A stretch of 64,000 nt of DNA from Limnanthes douglasii subsp. nivea (GCA_036936605.1 JAUPFV010000005.1:153017195-153081194), one strand, 5' to 3'. Positions 23,801-35,849 are shown, counted from the first letter of the stretch. Translations and numbers: made by a program. Notes: generated from the letters alone by a model not told the origin.

Positions 23801-24947
23801 ATATAGTATTAGATGAATTTTTGTATAAGAAGTCATTAAGGAGACCATTGTTGCGATGTTTGAGTAGAAAAGAATCACAAGAGGTTTTATGAGAGCTGTA
23901 TGATGGAGAATGATCAGCACATTGTGAGTTCAAGGCATTGACTCGTCGAGTTTTGCTTGCAAGGTTTTATTGGCCCTCTATCATGAACGATGCCAATAAT
24001 TTGGTTCGAAGTTATGACACTTGTCAAAGGTTTGCTAACTCTATTAGAAAACCAGCAGTTCCACTTATGTCCATTACCAAAGCTATTCCATTTTATAGAT
24101 GGTGAATAGATTTAATATGACCGTTACCAATGGCCTTTGAAGGACGGTAAATGATGATTGTAGCAGTGGATTATTTTACAAAGTAGGCAGAAGCAGAACC
24201 TTTGTCTGGAACAAAACCTAAGCATGTGATTAAATTAATTATAAACAATATTTGTTTTTGTTTTGGATTACCTCGAAGAATTACCACAGACAACGGTCCT
24301 CAATTATAAAATAAAAAAAATGGCTTCCTTCTGCGTTTCGAAGGGAATCAGGCAATGTTTTTCTATACCTTTTCATCCTCAAGCAAATGGACAAGTAGAG
24401 GTGACAAACAGGTCTATGTTAGAAGTTTTGAAGAAGAATTTGACAGGAGCAACAAGAAAATGGCCTAATTACTTACCAGAGGTACTTTAGGCCTATCGAA
24501 CAACTCATAGAGAGGCTACTCAAGAGACTTCTTTTGCATTAACGTATGTAATGGATGCTGTTAGTCCCATGGAATCTATTTTGTCATCTTTTAGTATAAC
24601 TCAATTTTCTGAATAATTGAATGATGACGCTAAAAGAACAAGTTTGGATTTGATTGGAGAGAAAAGAATTCAATCTCATTTGAATATAATTCATTATCAA
24701 ACTCTTATGAGGAACATGTATAATTCGAGGGTAAAAACGAAGGAGTTTAAGGTAGAATATAAAATGTTAAGAGAGGTATTATTACATTACTAAGGAAAAG
24801 AGCCTTGGAATGATGGCCTCGAATTAGGAAGGGCCTTATATGGTTATGGAAAAGATAAAACCAGGTTCTTATCCCCTTTGTGATAGTCAGGGGAGGATGC
24901 TTCAACATTTATGGAATATGCAGCATCTGAAATTGTATTGGGAGTGA
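20877..24947 (+). pseudogene. Element B gag-pol, decayed and internally deleted
   Basis: The gag start is a Lys/Ser-rich piece (RHSSKKEKKDKQWYV) up to about 21118. It passes directly into the protease region (HEDAVVIGAKT, about 21150), so about 1.4 kb of gag present in A is missing. Reverse transcriptase (YPLWTANPVLVKKKNGK, GLHCYKVMPFGLKN), RNase H, the second RNase H (ASNNESEYEAVIAG), the integrase zinc region and core (SIPFHPQANGQVEVTNRS) and the final WNMQHLKLYWE tail are all recognisable, but with tens of stops and shifts. The first protease Asp motif reads YTRSSENIL, so the catalytic Asp-Thr-Gly is lost. Non-functional. Confidence 0.88.
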
Positions 24948-25201
24948 CTGTGTTGTATTTTGGAATTATTTTATTTGATTGATTGACACACTCTTTCCTA
25001 CCCTGTTGGCCTCATGAGTTTTTAACGAGGTGTTATGTAAATATTCAAAACTATCAATAAAATGCATTTTTTAGCTAATGGTTGTTTACAAGTGTTTATT
25101 TAAACTATTTTGGTAACTCATCAAACACTAATCATCTTTGAGGTTTACCAAGAGTAGAATATTATGAAGTGTTCAATAGACTTTTCGAAGAAACAACCAT
25201 G

Positions 25202-25348
25202 TTCGAAGTACTACGTTCATTAAACACAATATGATATTTGAAGTGCTACATTCATTAAACACACTATGATATTCGAAGTGATACGTTTATTAAATGCACT
25301 ATGACATTCGAAGTGTTACATTCATTAAATAAACTATAAGATTCGAGG
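25202..25348. repeat. 35-bp tandem repeat x4 in the element B spacer
   Basis: Units begin TTYGAAG at 25202, 25237, 25272 and 25307, with a partial fifth at 25342; each contains TTATTAAAN-like words and ATGATA. They lie between the convergent ends of pol and the opposite-strand gene, the position where A and D carry hairpin repeats. No other gene is visible in 24948-25534. Confidence 0.85.
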
Positions 25349-25534
25349 TAAATGGTTATTTAAAGTATTATTTTATGTTTTTGCTTCGAAAAAATCATAT
25401 AAATAACAATAATATGCGAACATAACTTGGAAAATAAAGCATAAACAAAGACCTTTGTCATTCAAAATAATTTGATGAGCATAAAATGTTACAATAATGA
25501 AATGACTGGTACTAAAAAAGGGGAGATAATTAAG

Positions 25535-28443
25535 TCATTCGTCCTCAGAAATCTCTTCAAAATCTTCCTTTAAGTCCTCTTCTTCGGATGATGAGTTTGG
25601 AACAGGATCAAAGGCTTCTTTAGGATGTCGTTTGATAGAAATCTCACTCCAAAACCTGGAAAGGTCAATTTTAGGATATGAGGCATGAATTTTTTGAAGG
25701 AGTGTGATGGTTTTTGGTTCTTTGCCATCATTAGTAGTTGCCAACATGTCTTTGACACATTCATCTTCAGCAGCAGTGACATCAAGTTGCTTTTCTTTAT
25801 CAAATTGAGCTTTAAGATTAGTTATCTCATTGGTCAATCTTTTCTTCTATGCTTCATTGTTGCTTAGAGAAGTTTGAAGGTCCTTCATTTTTTTCTTTTC
25901 TACAACTAATTCAGCAAGATGTTTAGTTTTGAGTTCATCAATCTCATTCAGATGGGAAGTATTAAGGTCCTCTTTTTCTTTCTGATGCACCTCCCTAAGA
26001 TGTCTCTTGACATGAAAGGGTCCTTGGAAGGATTCATACCTGGCTATCTGGAATCCATGAAACTAATCTCTTAAGATATCACCAAAAATTCCCTCATCCT
26101 TATCTTAGATGCAATAACACCTTTATACTAAACCATGTGTTTAGCCATTTGATTTAAATGACTTCGAGAAGATTCAATTTCTTGAGTCAACTTTTGCGCT
26201 GCAAAATTGAGATCGCTGAAAGGCTGAAGTGCAGCGAGAACATCTGGGTTTGGTTCGACAGGAGGAAATACAACTAGACTAGATCGAGGAATAAGAGCTA
26301 AAGAGGTTGTACGGACAATAACCTCAGGAGATGTGACTTCGGTGACAACAGGTTTAGGCCTTCTTCCCAGATTATGTAGAAGATCTTGAATTTCTTGAAC
26401 AATGGGATCTTTATCTCCAGCAAGATCTTTTGATTCGTTGAAGTCAATAAGGCAGTCAAGATCGAAGTGATCATCACCTTGGTCATCTTGTACAATAATA
26501 GTTTCCCTTTGTTGACTAGTAGCACCAACGATACTTTCTTCATTTTCCTTTTGCCGAATCTGTTGATTCTATACAACTATAACTTCGTTGTCCTCAGACA
26601 ATATTTTTTCGACAATTTTCACGACTTTCTTTTGGGGACTTGTTTTCGTGGTTCTTTTCTTTTTCGAAAGAGTAATGGTTTTATTCTTTTTTTGGAGCAG
26701 ATTCATTTTATATTCCTTCTTTGATAGTGGAAAGAGTGGTCTCTTTCTTTTTCCTTTTCAAACTTTTTGGCTTCAGATTTGTTAAAGGGTTAGCACTAGA
26801 TGTGCTAGCTGCTTTGTTATTCTTTTTTGTCTTATTCTTTTGAGGGAGGTGGTTATCTGATCTATTATGAATTGGTAAAAAGACTGTACAATTAGAATGT
26901 ACTAACCTTTTGACAGCTTTTCGAGGGTTGGGTTGCTCCATCAAATTTTGAGGAGGAAGAGCTCCAAATGTGATCGGAAATAGATGATTGTTGAGGAAGT
27001 TGATGGGTTCAAAGGTTGTGTGGAAAACATTATTCCATTCTTTTTCAGCCCATGCAACAAGTTGGACAAATATCTCTTTTGCCTTTTCCCGATGAATTGC
27101 GTAGTGTCTGAAAATTTATGTTTCGAATAAGGAAGTTGATATTAAGAAAGGATAACATCGGTTGAAAATGTAATTTAGAAAAATAATGTTAAAATACTTA
27201 CGATTACTCCTCCAGACGAGGTTTAATCTCGATGGGTTGGTTTCAGATATAGTTTTACCATTATTCTATGCTCCTGAAATAAAGATGATGTTTTGCCTCC
27301 AAAATTGTCTACTTCTAGTAGATCATCGATTATTTTTAAGTCGTCATCCAACGTGAGATAGTAAAACAGAAGCACTGGTCCCTTTGGAAATTTGGTTAGA
27401 GAAATGAAATCTTCGATGATAGAAAGCAGCGTGAACCATTGATTTTGTGTCACTTGGGTTAGACACAGATTCAGAAGTTCGAAGTAGTCCACTATTATGA
27501 GATCCAGTGGGAATCGAAGACCCAGTTGATAATCTCTCGGTAGATCACACATTCGTCTTTTTTTACAGTCTAGGGGTGTTTCTCCTTCTTTAGGAAGACG
27601 AAGTGTAATGTTGTCTCCCATTCCCCACTGTTTCCTGAGATCACTTGCTTGGATTTCCTTGTAGTATGTATATGGAACGTTTTTTAGAGCCACTATATAG
27701 TGAGCATCGAGAGATCTCAAATTCTCACATATTGATGTACGTTCCTCCTCAGAAATTATGATAAAAGCTTTCTCTTTCCTAAGTTTACGGGTTTTTTCTT
27801 GCACAACATTTTCCGATTCCTTTGAAGCTTCTTCTTCTATATCAGCCTCATTATTTGACTTAGTAGCTTCAAAATCTTCTTCTTCTTCAGATGCCTCCCC
27901 ACCAACTAGGGAGGGTTACTTGAGGGATTTTGTTGAGACGGTATCTCTGTCTCAACAATTTCTCTCAGGGGAGGAGAAGAGGTCGATGGATTTGTAGCAA
28001 GATTCATGTTCGAGGTAACATCAGCATCGTCACCCATTGTTATAAAAAAAAATTCTTCTTGGAGCACGAGGAAGATGAGAGTTTGAAGATTTGGTTGAAT
28101 GAGTTGCTTCAGATTTTTTTAAAGAAGATTTGTTTACTTTACGATTGGTAAGAGAAGGTGAGGTTCGAGGTGCTTTAGGTGTTCGTATTTTTGAGGATTG
28201 GCTCTCTTCTGTAAGAGGAGAAGGCGAAAAAACAAGAGTTTCGGAAGGATAGAAATTATCGTAATATATTATCTTTGTCGACAGACTAAGGGAGGCGTTA
28301 CTTATTAAACCAGCTGCTCTATATTACTCTGCTCTTTCACTGATGTAAAAGTAATCATAAGCTCCGAAGACATTATTGTCTAAGGATTCAGATGTTTTAG
28401 GAATTCTGGCTTTAGATCTCCTGGATTTTGGACGCTTTCTCAT
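25535..28443 (-). pseudogene. Element B opposite-strand gene (PF04195-like), spliced, decayed
   Basis: Minus-strand gene from ATG 28443 (MRKRPKSRRSKAR...). There is a TAA shortly after the ISERAE motif, a Ser/Pro-rich linker, then the conserved core in one open stretch at 27223-27804: ALKNVPYTYYKEIQA, GETPLDCKKRRM, YQLGLRFPLDLIIVDYFELL, NQWFTLLSIIEDF, DLKIIDDLLEVDNF. An intron (27108-27201) follows. The next exon has WAEKEWNNVFHTTFEP, matching WAAENWENRFHKAF of A, then Lys-rich and coiled-coil parts with stops, and an acidic end (EEEDLKEDFEEISEDE). The same domain order as in A, C and D shows it is a real family gene and not a chance frame. Confidence 0.8.
27108..27201 (-). other. Intron of the element B opposite-strand gene
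   Basis: Minus strand: exon end AGTAATC, donor GTAAGT, AT-rich body, acceptor AATTTTCAG. 94 bp. Same position in the protein as the 78-bp intron of element A. Confidence 0.7.
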
Positions 28444-28889
28444 AAACCTGGTTGAAGATTGAATAGAAGAGATGAGTTTTCTGGTGAAAGTAGCCAGTAA
28501 ATTGAAGAAGTCGGTGAAGGTAGCAAAGGAGTTTAGAGTTTTTGCACTTTCTCTCTTAAGGAATTTTGTTTATGAATCAAACAATGAGTAACAATGGGAT
28601 TTATAAGAAGAGAAAGTTAGTGTTGGGAAGTGGAAAAGGTGGACGTTGATTGGAAAAAAGTTGAACGGTTGTGTAAGATAAGAATTCAACATCTGTCAAG
28701 ATATAAGACTAAGCGCAGACCTAGCCCATAGGGTGTCATCATGCATTGAGAAGTAAGCTTAACACCTAAGAATGATAGCTGCTGATTCGAATTGTGATGT
28801 AAGGAGATGATTTCATATTGAGATATTTTGGTGCACAAGACATATGATGGTATCAAAAATTCTCAACGTAGTTTGAATTGTAGAAAATA

Positions 28890-29036
28890 AAATTATCTTC
28901 ACCTTTGATTATGTTCAAGGCTAGTTAGTTTTGATAAGGAAATTATGTTCACCTCTAATTATGTTCGAGGCTAGTTGTTTCAATAAGAAAATTATCTTCA
29001 CCTCTGATTATGTTCGAGGATAGTTAGTTCTCATTC
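28890..29036. repeat. 50-bp tandem repeat x3 near the element B 3' LTR
   Basis: Units begin AAATTAT at 28890, 28940 and 28989 and each contains TTCACC, ATTATGTTC and AGG with TAGTT. They sit in the leader of the opposite-strand gene. 28444-28889 shows no gene. Confidence 0.85.
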
Positions 29037-29066
29037 ATTTACTGACATGAGAACTAAGGGGGCTAT

Positions 29067-29358
29067 TGATAAGGAAATGAGATTTCAAGGATTGAAATAT
29101 AAAGAATAGAATAGCTTATGACATATCTTGCATTTTAATTAGGGACTACTATGTAATTATCCTATTTATTGTAACTGTTTATGTTATGGGTTAAGTCCTT
29201 GCACCTCTTTGTAAAGGCCAATGCGACTCAAATAAAGAGGTTGGATTTTTGAGTTTAATCTTCTAAGTACTCTAATTTTCTCTCTCTATAATCTATTTCT
29301 CTCTCTACAATCAATTGTCTCTCATCAACAAAAGCAGTTTAGATTATCAAACTCACCA
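29067..29358 (+). repeat. 3' LTR of element B
   Basis: 292 bp, TGATAAGG to CTCACCA, preceded by the purine-rich AACTAAGGGGG. Followed by the AGGAT duplication at 29359-29363. Confidence 0.85.
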
Positions 29359-29363
29359 AGGAT

Positions 29364-29877
29364 GAAATGATTCACTTGCCTATGTTGTAGGATATTCTTC
29401 TATATTCTGATATGGGGGGAGCTCGGTTGGACGGGTTACAGGTTCTTCTACTATGTTCAGAATTCATGGAGAGAAATTACTAACGGCTGCTTGTGGTCGT
29501 GTTATCTCTTGTTCGTTATGATTTTTTTTCTTAGAAAGTCTAGTAATTCTACGCGGAGTATTCTCTTTCTAACACCATAACTTTGAAAAAAGAAGTGTTT
29601 TGACGGTTGGTGACCCATTGGGATTGGGACGATCTGAAGGTCTTAAGAGAATGGATGGGAGATGTAAATCCCTAGGCAGTCGAGGATGGTTCGGAGGGAA
29701 TTTTTCGCCTATTATAGGGAAGAAATCCTCCGTAATCGATAGACTGAGTTACCATAACCGTACTCGAGGAGACATGAAAACCAACATCAATTCTTGCTTT
29801 CTTCTTCTCTTCTTAGTATAGAAAAGTTTAACCAACCGTCTTTGGTTAATATTTTTTTTATGGTGAACATACAAACA
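29364..29877 (-). pseudogene. Element D opposite-strand gene, 5' part
   Basis: Starts at ATG 29877. MFTIKKILTKDGWLNFS is a clear match to the start of the element A gene (MFTARTTLIKGGWLNLS). Frames then break. The sequence continues across element B at 20211 and below. Confidence 0.75.
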
Positions 29878-30415
29878 TTGAAATGATTCCGGGAAGAATA
29901 ATTCACAATGGTTTGTGCGGTAGAAGAGGAAATTGATCACCGGTAAGCGTTTTGATGTCAACAATGAAGAGTTTCTCTGTCTAGAATACAAAACTTTTCT
30001 CTCTATAGAAATATCAACTGTTAAAAATTAAGAAAGAGTTTATATAGAGACCTTAAGAAATGCTTGAGTGCCCTACTAGAGAAGTGGAAACGACAGTAGT
30101 AACTAGGGGGCTCTAGGGAAGTGGAACCGTCTCTTTCCTAATTGGTTGGTTCTGCCTAGGGTAAAATGAATTTGTCAGTCAAATTATAAAATAACATGTG
30201 TCATAAAACGTAACTGATTAAAGTTGTGACCGTTGAATATTAACTGTCCTCAAATAAACGATATCGGAAGGGGTCATATATTTTGCTACATATACCCCGT
30301 CACAAAGTAAAGGAAAATCAAGATTAGAGAAATAAACAAATGTAAATCGTATGCGGTTTGGATATGTGTCAATTAGCTCTCCCAAAATATATTTGAGAAC
30401 GCTAAGGGAGCTAGT
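29878..30415. other. Element D leader region
   Basis: No coding frame. Equivalent to 11235-11673 of element A, between the start of the opposite-strand gene and the 3' LTR. A purine run (AACGCTAAGGGAG) precedes the LTR. Confidence 0.45.
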
Positions 30416-30797
30416 TGATATGGTTGGATATCTTTGAGACCAATAGACAACAAAAGGTCGGATTTCTTCAAGAGCGGCAATTTAGACCCAAAATAAACAC
30501 AATACTGACTAAAATGTGTGCTAGCTATATATGTTTATTAATAACTTGATGTTGATAGACTTGGAGGATGATGGGTCAACCCAGACTCATGATCCGACCC
30601 GGTTGTCCCATGGACCTAAAATTCATCTATAAATACTCAAAAGTATAACATTTAAGAGGGTTGAAACATTATCTCTCTACATATTAAATACAAGCACCTC
30701 AATGATCTCTCTGCCCTTCACCCTGAATTTAATACATCACTTAAGCATATACCAAAATTACCCTCCGATCAAATTTTATCTTTAACAATTTACACCA
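30416..30797 (+). repeat. 3' LTR of element D
   Basis: About 382 bp, starts TGATATGG and ends TACACCA. Shares with the A LTR the blocks CTATAAATRCTCAA, ATTATCTCTCTAC and CAAAATTACCCTC-like words. No partner LTR was found. Confidence 0.65.
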
Positions 30798-30878
30798 TCC
30801 ACAAGCTATAATATGATTTTATTTAATTAATTACCTTGGAATCCAAAAAAAAAGCTAAAAAATGCTTGGTCTGAATTA

Positions 30879-30965
30879 TTACACCATATTTCCCACTAAC
30901 TTTTGACAAGATTGAACAATTCTTGTTTGAATATTTACACCATATTTCCCACTAACTTCCGACAA
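30879..30965. repeat. Direct repeat beside element D
   Basis: TTACACCATATTTCCCACTA plus AACTT.. occurs at 30879-30909 and 30935-30965, differing in two bases. Origin unknown. Confidence 0.8.
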
Positions 30966-30970
30966 TGTAA

Positions 30971-32044
30971 GAGCATGGTTTACGAGAAGATACGATTTCG
31001 TCTTACATGTCCCCCTCCACTAACTATAAATTAAATATAATTGGAAAACAATATTAGAATCTAGAGGCAACAAGATTATAAAAAGACTATTTCACATCAT
31101 ATTAAAATCACAAAAAATATTTGATCCTCGTATCCTTTTCTTCATATCATTTTCTTCATATCTTTCACTCATTTAATGGCACCAAAATTAAACTCCTGTA
31201 AAAAAAACAATTTAGGATATGCAAACAAAATGGAAGCTAGACGAAACCATGCTTAATAAGCAAACTAAACTTATCAAGGAGCTTCAGATGTTAAAAAGAA
31301 ACTTATAAACAATTCCGTGCACAAGAAATAAAAGAATTATCGTAAGGCGTGGTGAGTAAAATTTATTAATGAACACAAGTGCACATCAATATATATCCTC
31401 GAGGTATTGGCTTCCTAAGACTTGTGGATACAACATGTTTTTCTGGATGCCAGTTGTTTTGAATGACATAAATGTACTAAATAGATCTCCAAAGTTTGAC
31501 AATATTGAGAATGGTGTCTTCCCGACAATGAACTACAATCTGAATGAAAATTAATAAAATGTAGGTTATCATATTGTTGACGAAATATATCTTAAGTTAC
31601 TTGAATTATTTTACTTCGTTCAATCACTTATGTACGTTTTTAAGTGATCAATAATAACATGTGTTGTTTTGGTAAAATGTAAATTATTTGTTATAATAAA
31701 AAAATTAAGGTTTTGTTTTTCAGAAATCGAATCGAATTTAATTTTATAATTTAAATTTACAAAGATACTATATTATGTATATTTTTGTAAATTAAATTAC
31801 TTATTTTAATAATGATAAATTTAATATAAATATATATTGAGTAAAGAAGAGAAATAAAAAATACAGTATATATGCTAGAGAGATGTGGAAAAAAGAAAAA
31901 TATGGTAGGGTATGTTGAAAAGTTTAAAATCTCATAATGTGTACAGTGGAGATTTTTTAATTTTTTGGTTGGATATTATGCTGATGTAGCACTGATGTGG
32001 AAAATTTGTTAGGGATGTTTCAAACCATTGTTGTACATGGTCTC
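30971..32044 (+). mobile_element. PIF/Harbinger-type transposon remnant
   Basis: Around 31370-31640 the plus strand encodes, across a frame change, DLWIQHVF then LNDINVLNRSPKFDNI, and, after two stops, NVGYHIVDEIY. This is the conserved order of plant HARBI1-like nucleases (DLWIWH..F, NDINVL, YYLADGIYP). The ends are suggestive: GAGCATGG at the left and CCATGTACAACAATGG-type sequence (inverted) at the right, with a GATGTAGCACTGATGTGG subterminal stretch. A clean 3-bp target duplication was not seen, so the limits are approximate. Non-functional. Confidence 0.65.
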
Positions 32045-32829
32045 AAAATAAGTTAAAATATTATCACGAGGGTGTCATTTTAGCAGCCTACCGTCAGTTT
32101 CTCATTCCCAACCACATGTAAAAAATATTGATATGAAAAACTCCCATGTATTTGGAGATTTATTATCACATGTTGGTCACATATTAAAGTGTTCAAGATT
32201 ACCCATGTCCGGACTGAGGTACAATCATACCCAATCTTCAGCATACCATTTCATTGTATGGTTCCAAACATGGTAGTTGTTATGGTCTGAGTATAGTTAA
32301 TCCAAAAAATAATTCATTAACACTTTCATTAAGGTTGGCAAACCGGAAATACCAACATGTTTATTGTTCCCGACCTGACAAATGACCAATGATGAAACCC
32401 GAGATAGGATAGCTCACACATAATATAACAATAGTTTACACAATTCTATTTTTTGCTAAGTTTTCAAACCATACCTCATGAGAAAGGCCATATAATGGTG
32501 TAATCCTAATATATGATGTAAGTTCCACAATAAAAATGGACGTTCTTCCCATAAAAATAGAAAATTTAAGGAGTAGATTTTTTGTGTGTGGGTGCCTATA
32601 TACCGCAAAATGCGGTGCAGAATAAGCCGCAACAATTTGTTATGTCGTTCCTAAACTAGAAGATACAATACTAATACTTGATTTTTTTTATAAATATTTG
32701 GGTCCATACCTCCAAATACGTATAACAATGGCGGTAGACAATTACATTTCTAGACTGATTGTCGTTGCGCAATCAATATATCACAGAATATTAGATCCCT
32801 ATTCGCTTATTTGATGATAACTATCTACA
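32045..32829. other. Gene-free stretch
   Basis: AT-rich; nothing recognisable on either strand. Confidence 0.4.
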
Positions 32830-33140
32830 TGGATTTTCAGGTCCTCATGAAGACACCTTCTCATAATCGATGTAATCGCGGGGATTAAGATGCTACTCAT
32901 CTTGGTTGAAACATGCGGCTCCACTAATGTTTGTATGTATAATAGAAAGAAGGATACCCCATATTATGTAAGATACAAATTACTTTGGCGGGTTCATGGG
33001 CTTTTAGGACACCATTACTAATTGTTTTTATATTAACTTCATCATCGATCAGCAAGGTCAAAAGTGGAAGGTTTCCTGTACGTATAGTGTGATATGTGTA
33101 TCATCATCTTACAACGCTACATTCGAGCGTACGTATTTAA
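32830..33140 (+). pseudogene. Tat-type protease fragment
   Basis: Plus-strand conceptual translation shows the start GPHEDTF (matching GPHEDAVV of element A), GIKMLLILVETCGSTNVCMYN (remnant of RRILVDTGSSANIL, Asp-Thr-Gly changed), and SSYNATFERTYLN (remnant of CYNAILGRSWL). Several stops. An isolated fragment of another Ty3/gypsy copy. Confidence 0.65.
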
Positions 33141-34339
33141 ACTAAACGTATATTTTAACTTTTATTATTCGCTAGTGAGTCTAGTGTATTATGGACAATC
33201 ATATTAGTATATTCATAATATTCAACCGTTATCGAGCAGTGCTACTCGGGAAATTTCTTAGTGAAAATGTAAAAATTAAATGGACCGCATAGGTCATATT
33301 CATAGTGCAATCTTGATACGTAAAAAGGGACAAGTCATTATGATTTTTTAATTTATTTGTAAGATCCTTATTGATGTTGAAACCAAGTAATTCTAATTGA
33401 AAAATATAACGTTATCATTAGTGGTCATAACCCAAAATATGTGTCTATATCTTCATAGTCATTCAATGGTGACCTCCTCTCATCGTGGAACGTTTTAAAA
33501 CAAATTGGATATCTCGTGTCACTTAACTAGTTGCTTTTAACGTAAACAAAATTCTCTATAATAGATACTGAGCAATAAACATTATAAAATACAAGGCTAT
33601 ATTTGTTTATAAGTAAGTAGACAACCAATATATAATCAAAGTATTATATGAAAGTTGGTTTAAAATTATTATTTTAGATTATAAAATAAATTTAAATTGT
33701 AATTTTATTTAAAATTTTAGCAAAATAGAGGATCATTAATGGTACGAATGTGTTACTAAAAAGGTCGGTACGATATGTTAATTTAATTACAATATCATAC
33801 TATAAATATACACGATATAATAAACCACGAGCATGGTAGGAAAAAATAGTAAAATATTTTACTTTAATTTAAGTTACAGATAATAACATCTTTATTAGAG
33901 ATTTCGATCAGAGAGGTGGATAATTCAGAATAATATGATCATATTACCAGGTGCGCAAAGAATAGAGCATCACAACTCTTTGTTTGGAGTTCTCATGTAT
34001 AGTTTGGTTGACTTACATAAATTACACATCAAGTGGTCATTATGTCATATGTTTATTAGTATTAATAGCTTAATATATTGCTTGTTAATGAAAGAGTTCT
34101 GAATCTTTTATAAATTAAAGTGCAATTACGGTACATATAATAGTGCTTACTTGAACTCATTGGTAATACTAAAGCTCACATATCACATTCCTAGCTCGAT
34201 ACCACTCGAATTTGGGTATGGTAAAAATCTAGCATGTATCAAACTTAATATGTGGTTCAACTCGAGCTAGCAAAGCTCTCAATGTTAGATTTTTCCTCTT
34301 CATTATGTATTTATCAACAAGACCCAAAATTATACATTA
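33141..34339. other. Gene-free stretch
   Basis: AT-rich, no supportable frame or repeat. May be further decayed retrotransposon. Confidence 0.4.
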
Positions 34340-35110
34340 CATATATGAAGAACACGCCATGACTTCATGAAAATCTTAAAGACTATTCTTCTCCACAAAA
34401 GACCGAGTATAATCTCTCAAACTTTCATTCAATTCTTTCTTGCAATACATTCTTTAGTCGCCGTCACATTTGATTATCTTAATCCCGACGAATTGATCTC
34501 TGAGAAATAATAGTACTTCGAAGGTTACTTTCTCTAAAAATCATAGAGAATGCCCATCAGAGTAGTTGGCCATCCCTACCAAAGTTGAGCATCACATTTC
34601 TAAATTGCTCAATATGATGTTCCAGATCTCCTAACATGTCATACTTGTCCATCTTATACTGACCAAATCTAGGAGGAACGTTCCATACTAGAGTATAACA
34701 TAATGCTTATACATTTGAAGGTAGGAAAAGATCTCAACGACGTCATTCCACCCAGGATATTGAATGGAACCTTGAAAGATCTCAATATGAGGTTGATAAG
34801 GATTACTGAAATAAAGATTAGAGAAATATGGTGACCAACCATAGAGATTCGGCTGGAACTGCCTAAATCCCAAATTTTCTCTCAAAGCCACATTAGGCAC
34901 TGACATTAGGCACTGAACGAGAATGTTGAATATGTTGTTGCATTAGGTGGGGAAGAGGCTTAATTTTGGGGTAGTTTTTATGGTTCATGGGCTCGACATT
35001 ACTCTATTTTGGATCTTCAGATAAAAAACCTCTCATAATGATGTAGGCTCTTAGCTCGGCCATACTACTGGGAACAGGAGCACTAGTGACATCTTCTTCC
35101 AGGGAACTCT
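34340..35110 (-). pseudogene. Tat-type gag fragment
   Basis: Minus strand: NLGFRQFQPNLYGWSPYFSN (34688-34906 frame), then, in a shifted frame, NVPPRFGQYKMDKYDMLGD and HIEQFRNVMLNF (about 34580-34680), matching NLPKRFDSTKMEKYDG and HLEQFKNFMMNF of element A. Later come RDQFVGIKIIKCDGD and ELNESLRDYTRSF. Stops throughout. Opposite in strand to the protease fragment at 32830, so the two are not one intact copy. Confidence 0.7.
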
Positions 35111-35809
35111 AAATTCTAACTAAGATCAATAGATTTCTCACATTATGAAAAGAAAACATCGCTTATGTCGGGATCTACGTCCTTTTTATAAGTATACTTA
35201 GTTCGACCATGTCGGAACCTACAAAGCGACTTTCAGACTCCGTAAACTCTTTCTCAATGTTAATTTACATGAATTCGTACCTCAAACTCGGAAATCTCGA
35301 ATCCATGTTCGCAAAAATACTTCAGCTGAAAACAACATATTCCAGATAGCTTTACTTGAAAAGGGACCAAATCAAATAGATTATGAGTCCTTTGAGACAA
35401 CTTTTGCCTCATCGAATCTTCTATTCTTTAAGTAACTCACAACTTTCTTTTCTTTAATAGTTTTAAAAAAACATTTAATAGTTCTAAAAAAAACACTTCT
35501 AGATTCCAGTTTCTTTCCGATTATGACACTATTAGCAAAATCCCACTTTGTCACCTAAGAAACTCAACCAGACCAAGCTATCATTAAAAAGAAATTAAAA
35601 AATAATTAAAAAAGATTATTTTACTAGTATTAAAAAAAGACTTGCTCCCAAGATTCGTTTTTTAATTAGACATAAATAAGAATAACTTACTTATGAAAGT
35701 TAATGTTTGTACCCAACACAGCAATCTAATTGGCTGCACTCTCGAACTCTATCTAGATTTACGCATATCTACATTTTTTCGATTTACTGTAGTTTTATTT
35801 GTTTGAATT
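35111..35809. other. Gene-free stretch left of the LINE
   Basis: Probably the leader of the minus-strand gag fragment in its left part. No gene seen. Confidence 0.4.
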
Positions 35810-35823
35810 TTTGAAAATGTAAA
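35810..35823. repeat. Target-site duplication (left) of the LINE
   Basis: TTTGAAAATGTAAA; identical 14 bases at 41686-41699 directly after the A-run. Confidence 0.88.
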
Positions 35824-35849
35824 CCCGGGTTCGATTCCCGGCTGGTGCA
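35823..35849 (+). tRNA. 3' fragment of tRNA-Gly(GCC) fused to the LINE 5' end
   Basis: The 27 bases ACCCGGGTTCGATTCCCGGC then TGGTGCA equal, from memory of the family, the T-arm and 3' acceptor strand of plant tRNA-Gly(GCC). The B-box GGTTCGATTCC is intact, and the T-stem CCGGG/CCCGG pairs. The 5' half, anticodon and A-box are absent, so it cannot be a working tRNA gene. No CCA follows; instead TTGCCGTGACTTTT follows, and TTTT at 35860-35863 could be a Pol III stop. It starts exactly where the target duplication ends, so it was integrated together with the LINE. Confidence 0.8.

Larger units (their letters stand above)
20217..29358 (+). mobile_element. Element B: old Tat-lineage element nested in element D
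   Basis: 9.1 kb with LTRs 20217-20520 and 29067-29358, 5-bp target duplication AGGAT, primer site TGGCGACTCAATTGGGG at 20524-20540, decayed gag-pol, and an opposite-strand gene with intron. The LTRs differ by a deletion of roughly 30 bp and many substitutions, so it is clearly older than element A. Because it interrupts element D, D is older still. Confidence 0.88.
18060..30797 (+). mobile_element. Element D: Tat element truncated on the left, split by element B
   Basis: Seen in two parts (about 18060-20216 and 29364-30797). Together they hold the spacer hairpins, a decayed opposite-strand gene read right to left across the insertion, and one LTR at the right end (30416-30797). Gag-pol and the 5' LTR are absent. 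Its LTR and gene look more like element A than B. The left limit is approximate. Confidence 0.7.

Noticed and set aside
26467..26785. Plus-strand Phe/Leu-rich frames resembling membrane proteins
   Set aside because: They are antisense to a Lys-rich region of the element B opposite-strand gene, which automatically gives Phe/Leu-rich codons.
35823..35849. Functional tRNA-Gly gene
   Set aside because: Only the T-arm and acceptor 3' strand are present; the A-box, anticodon arm and 5' acceptor strand are missing.
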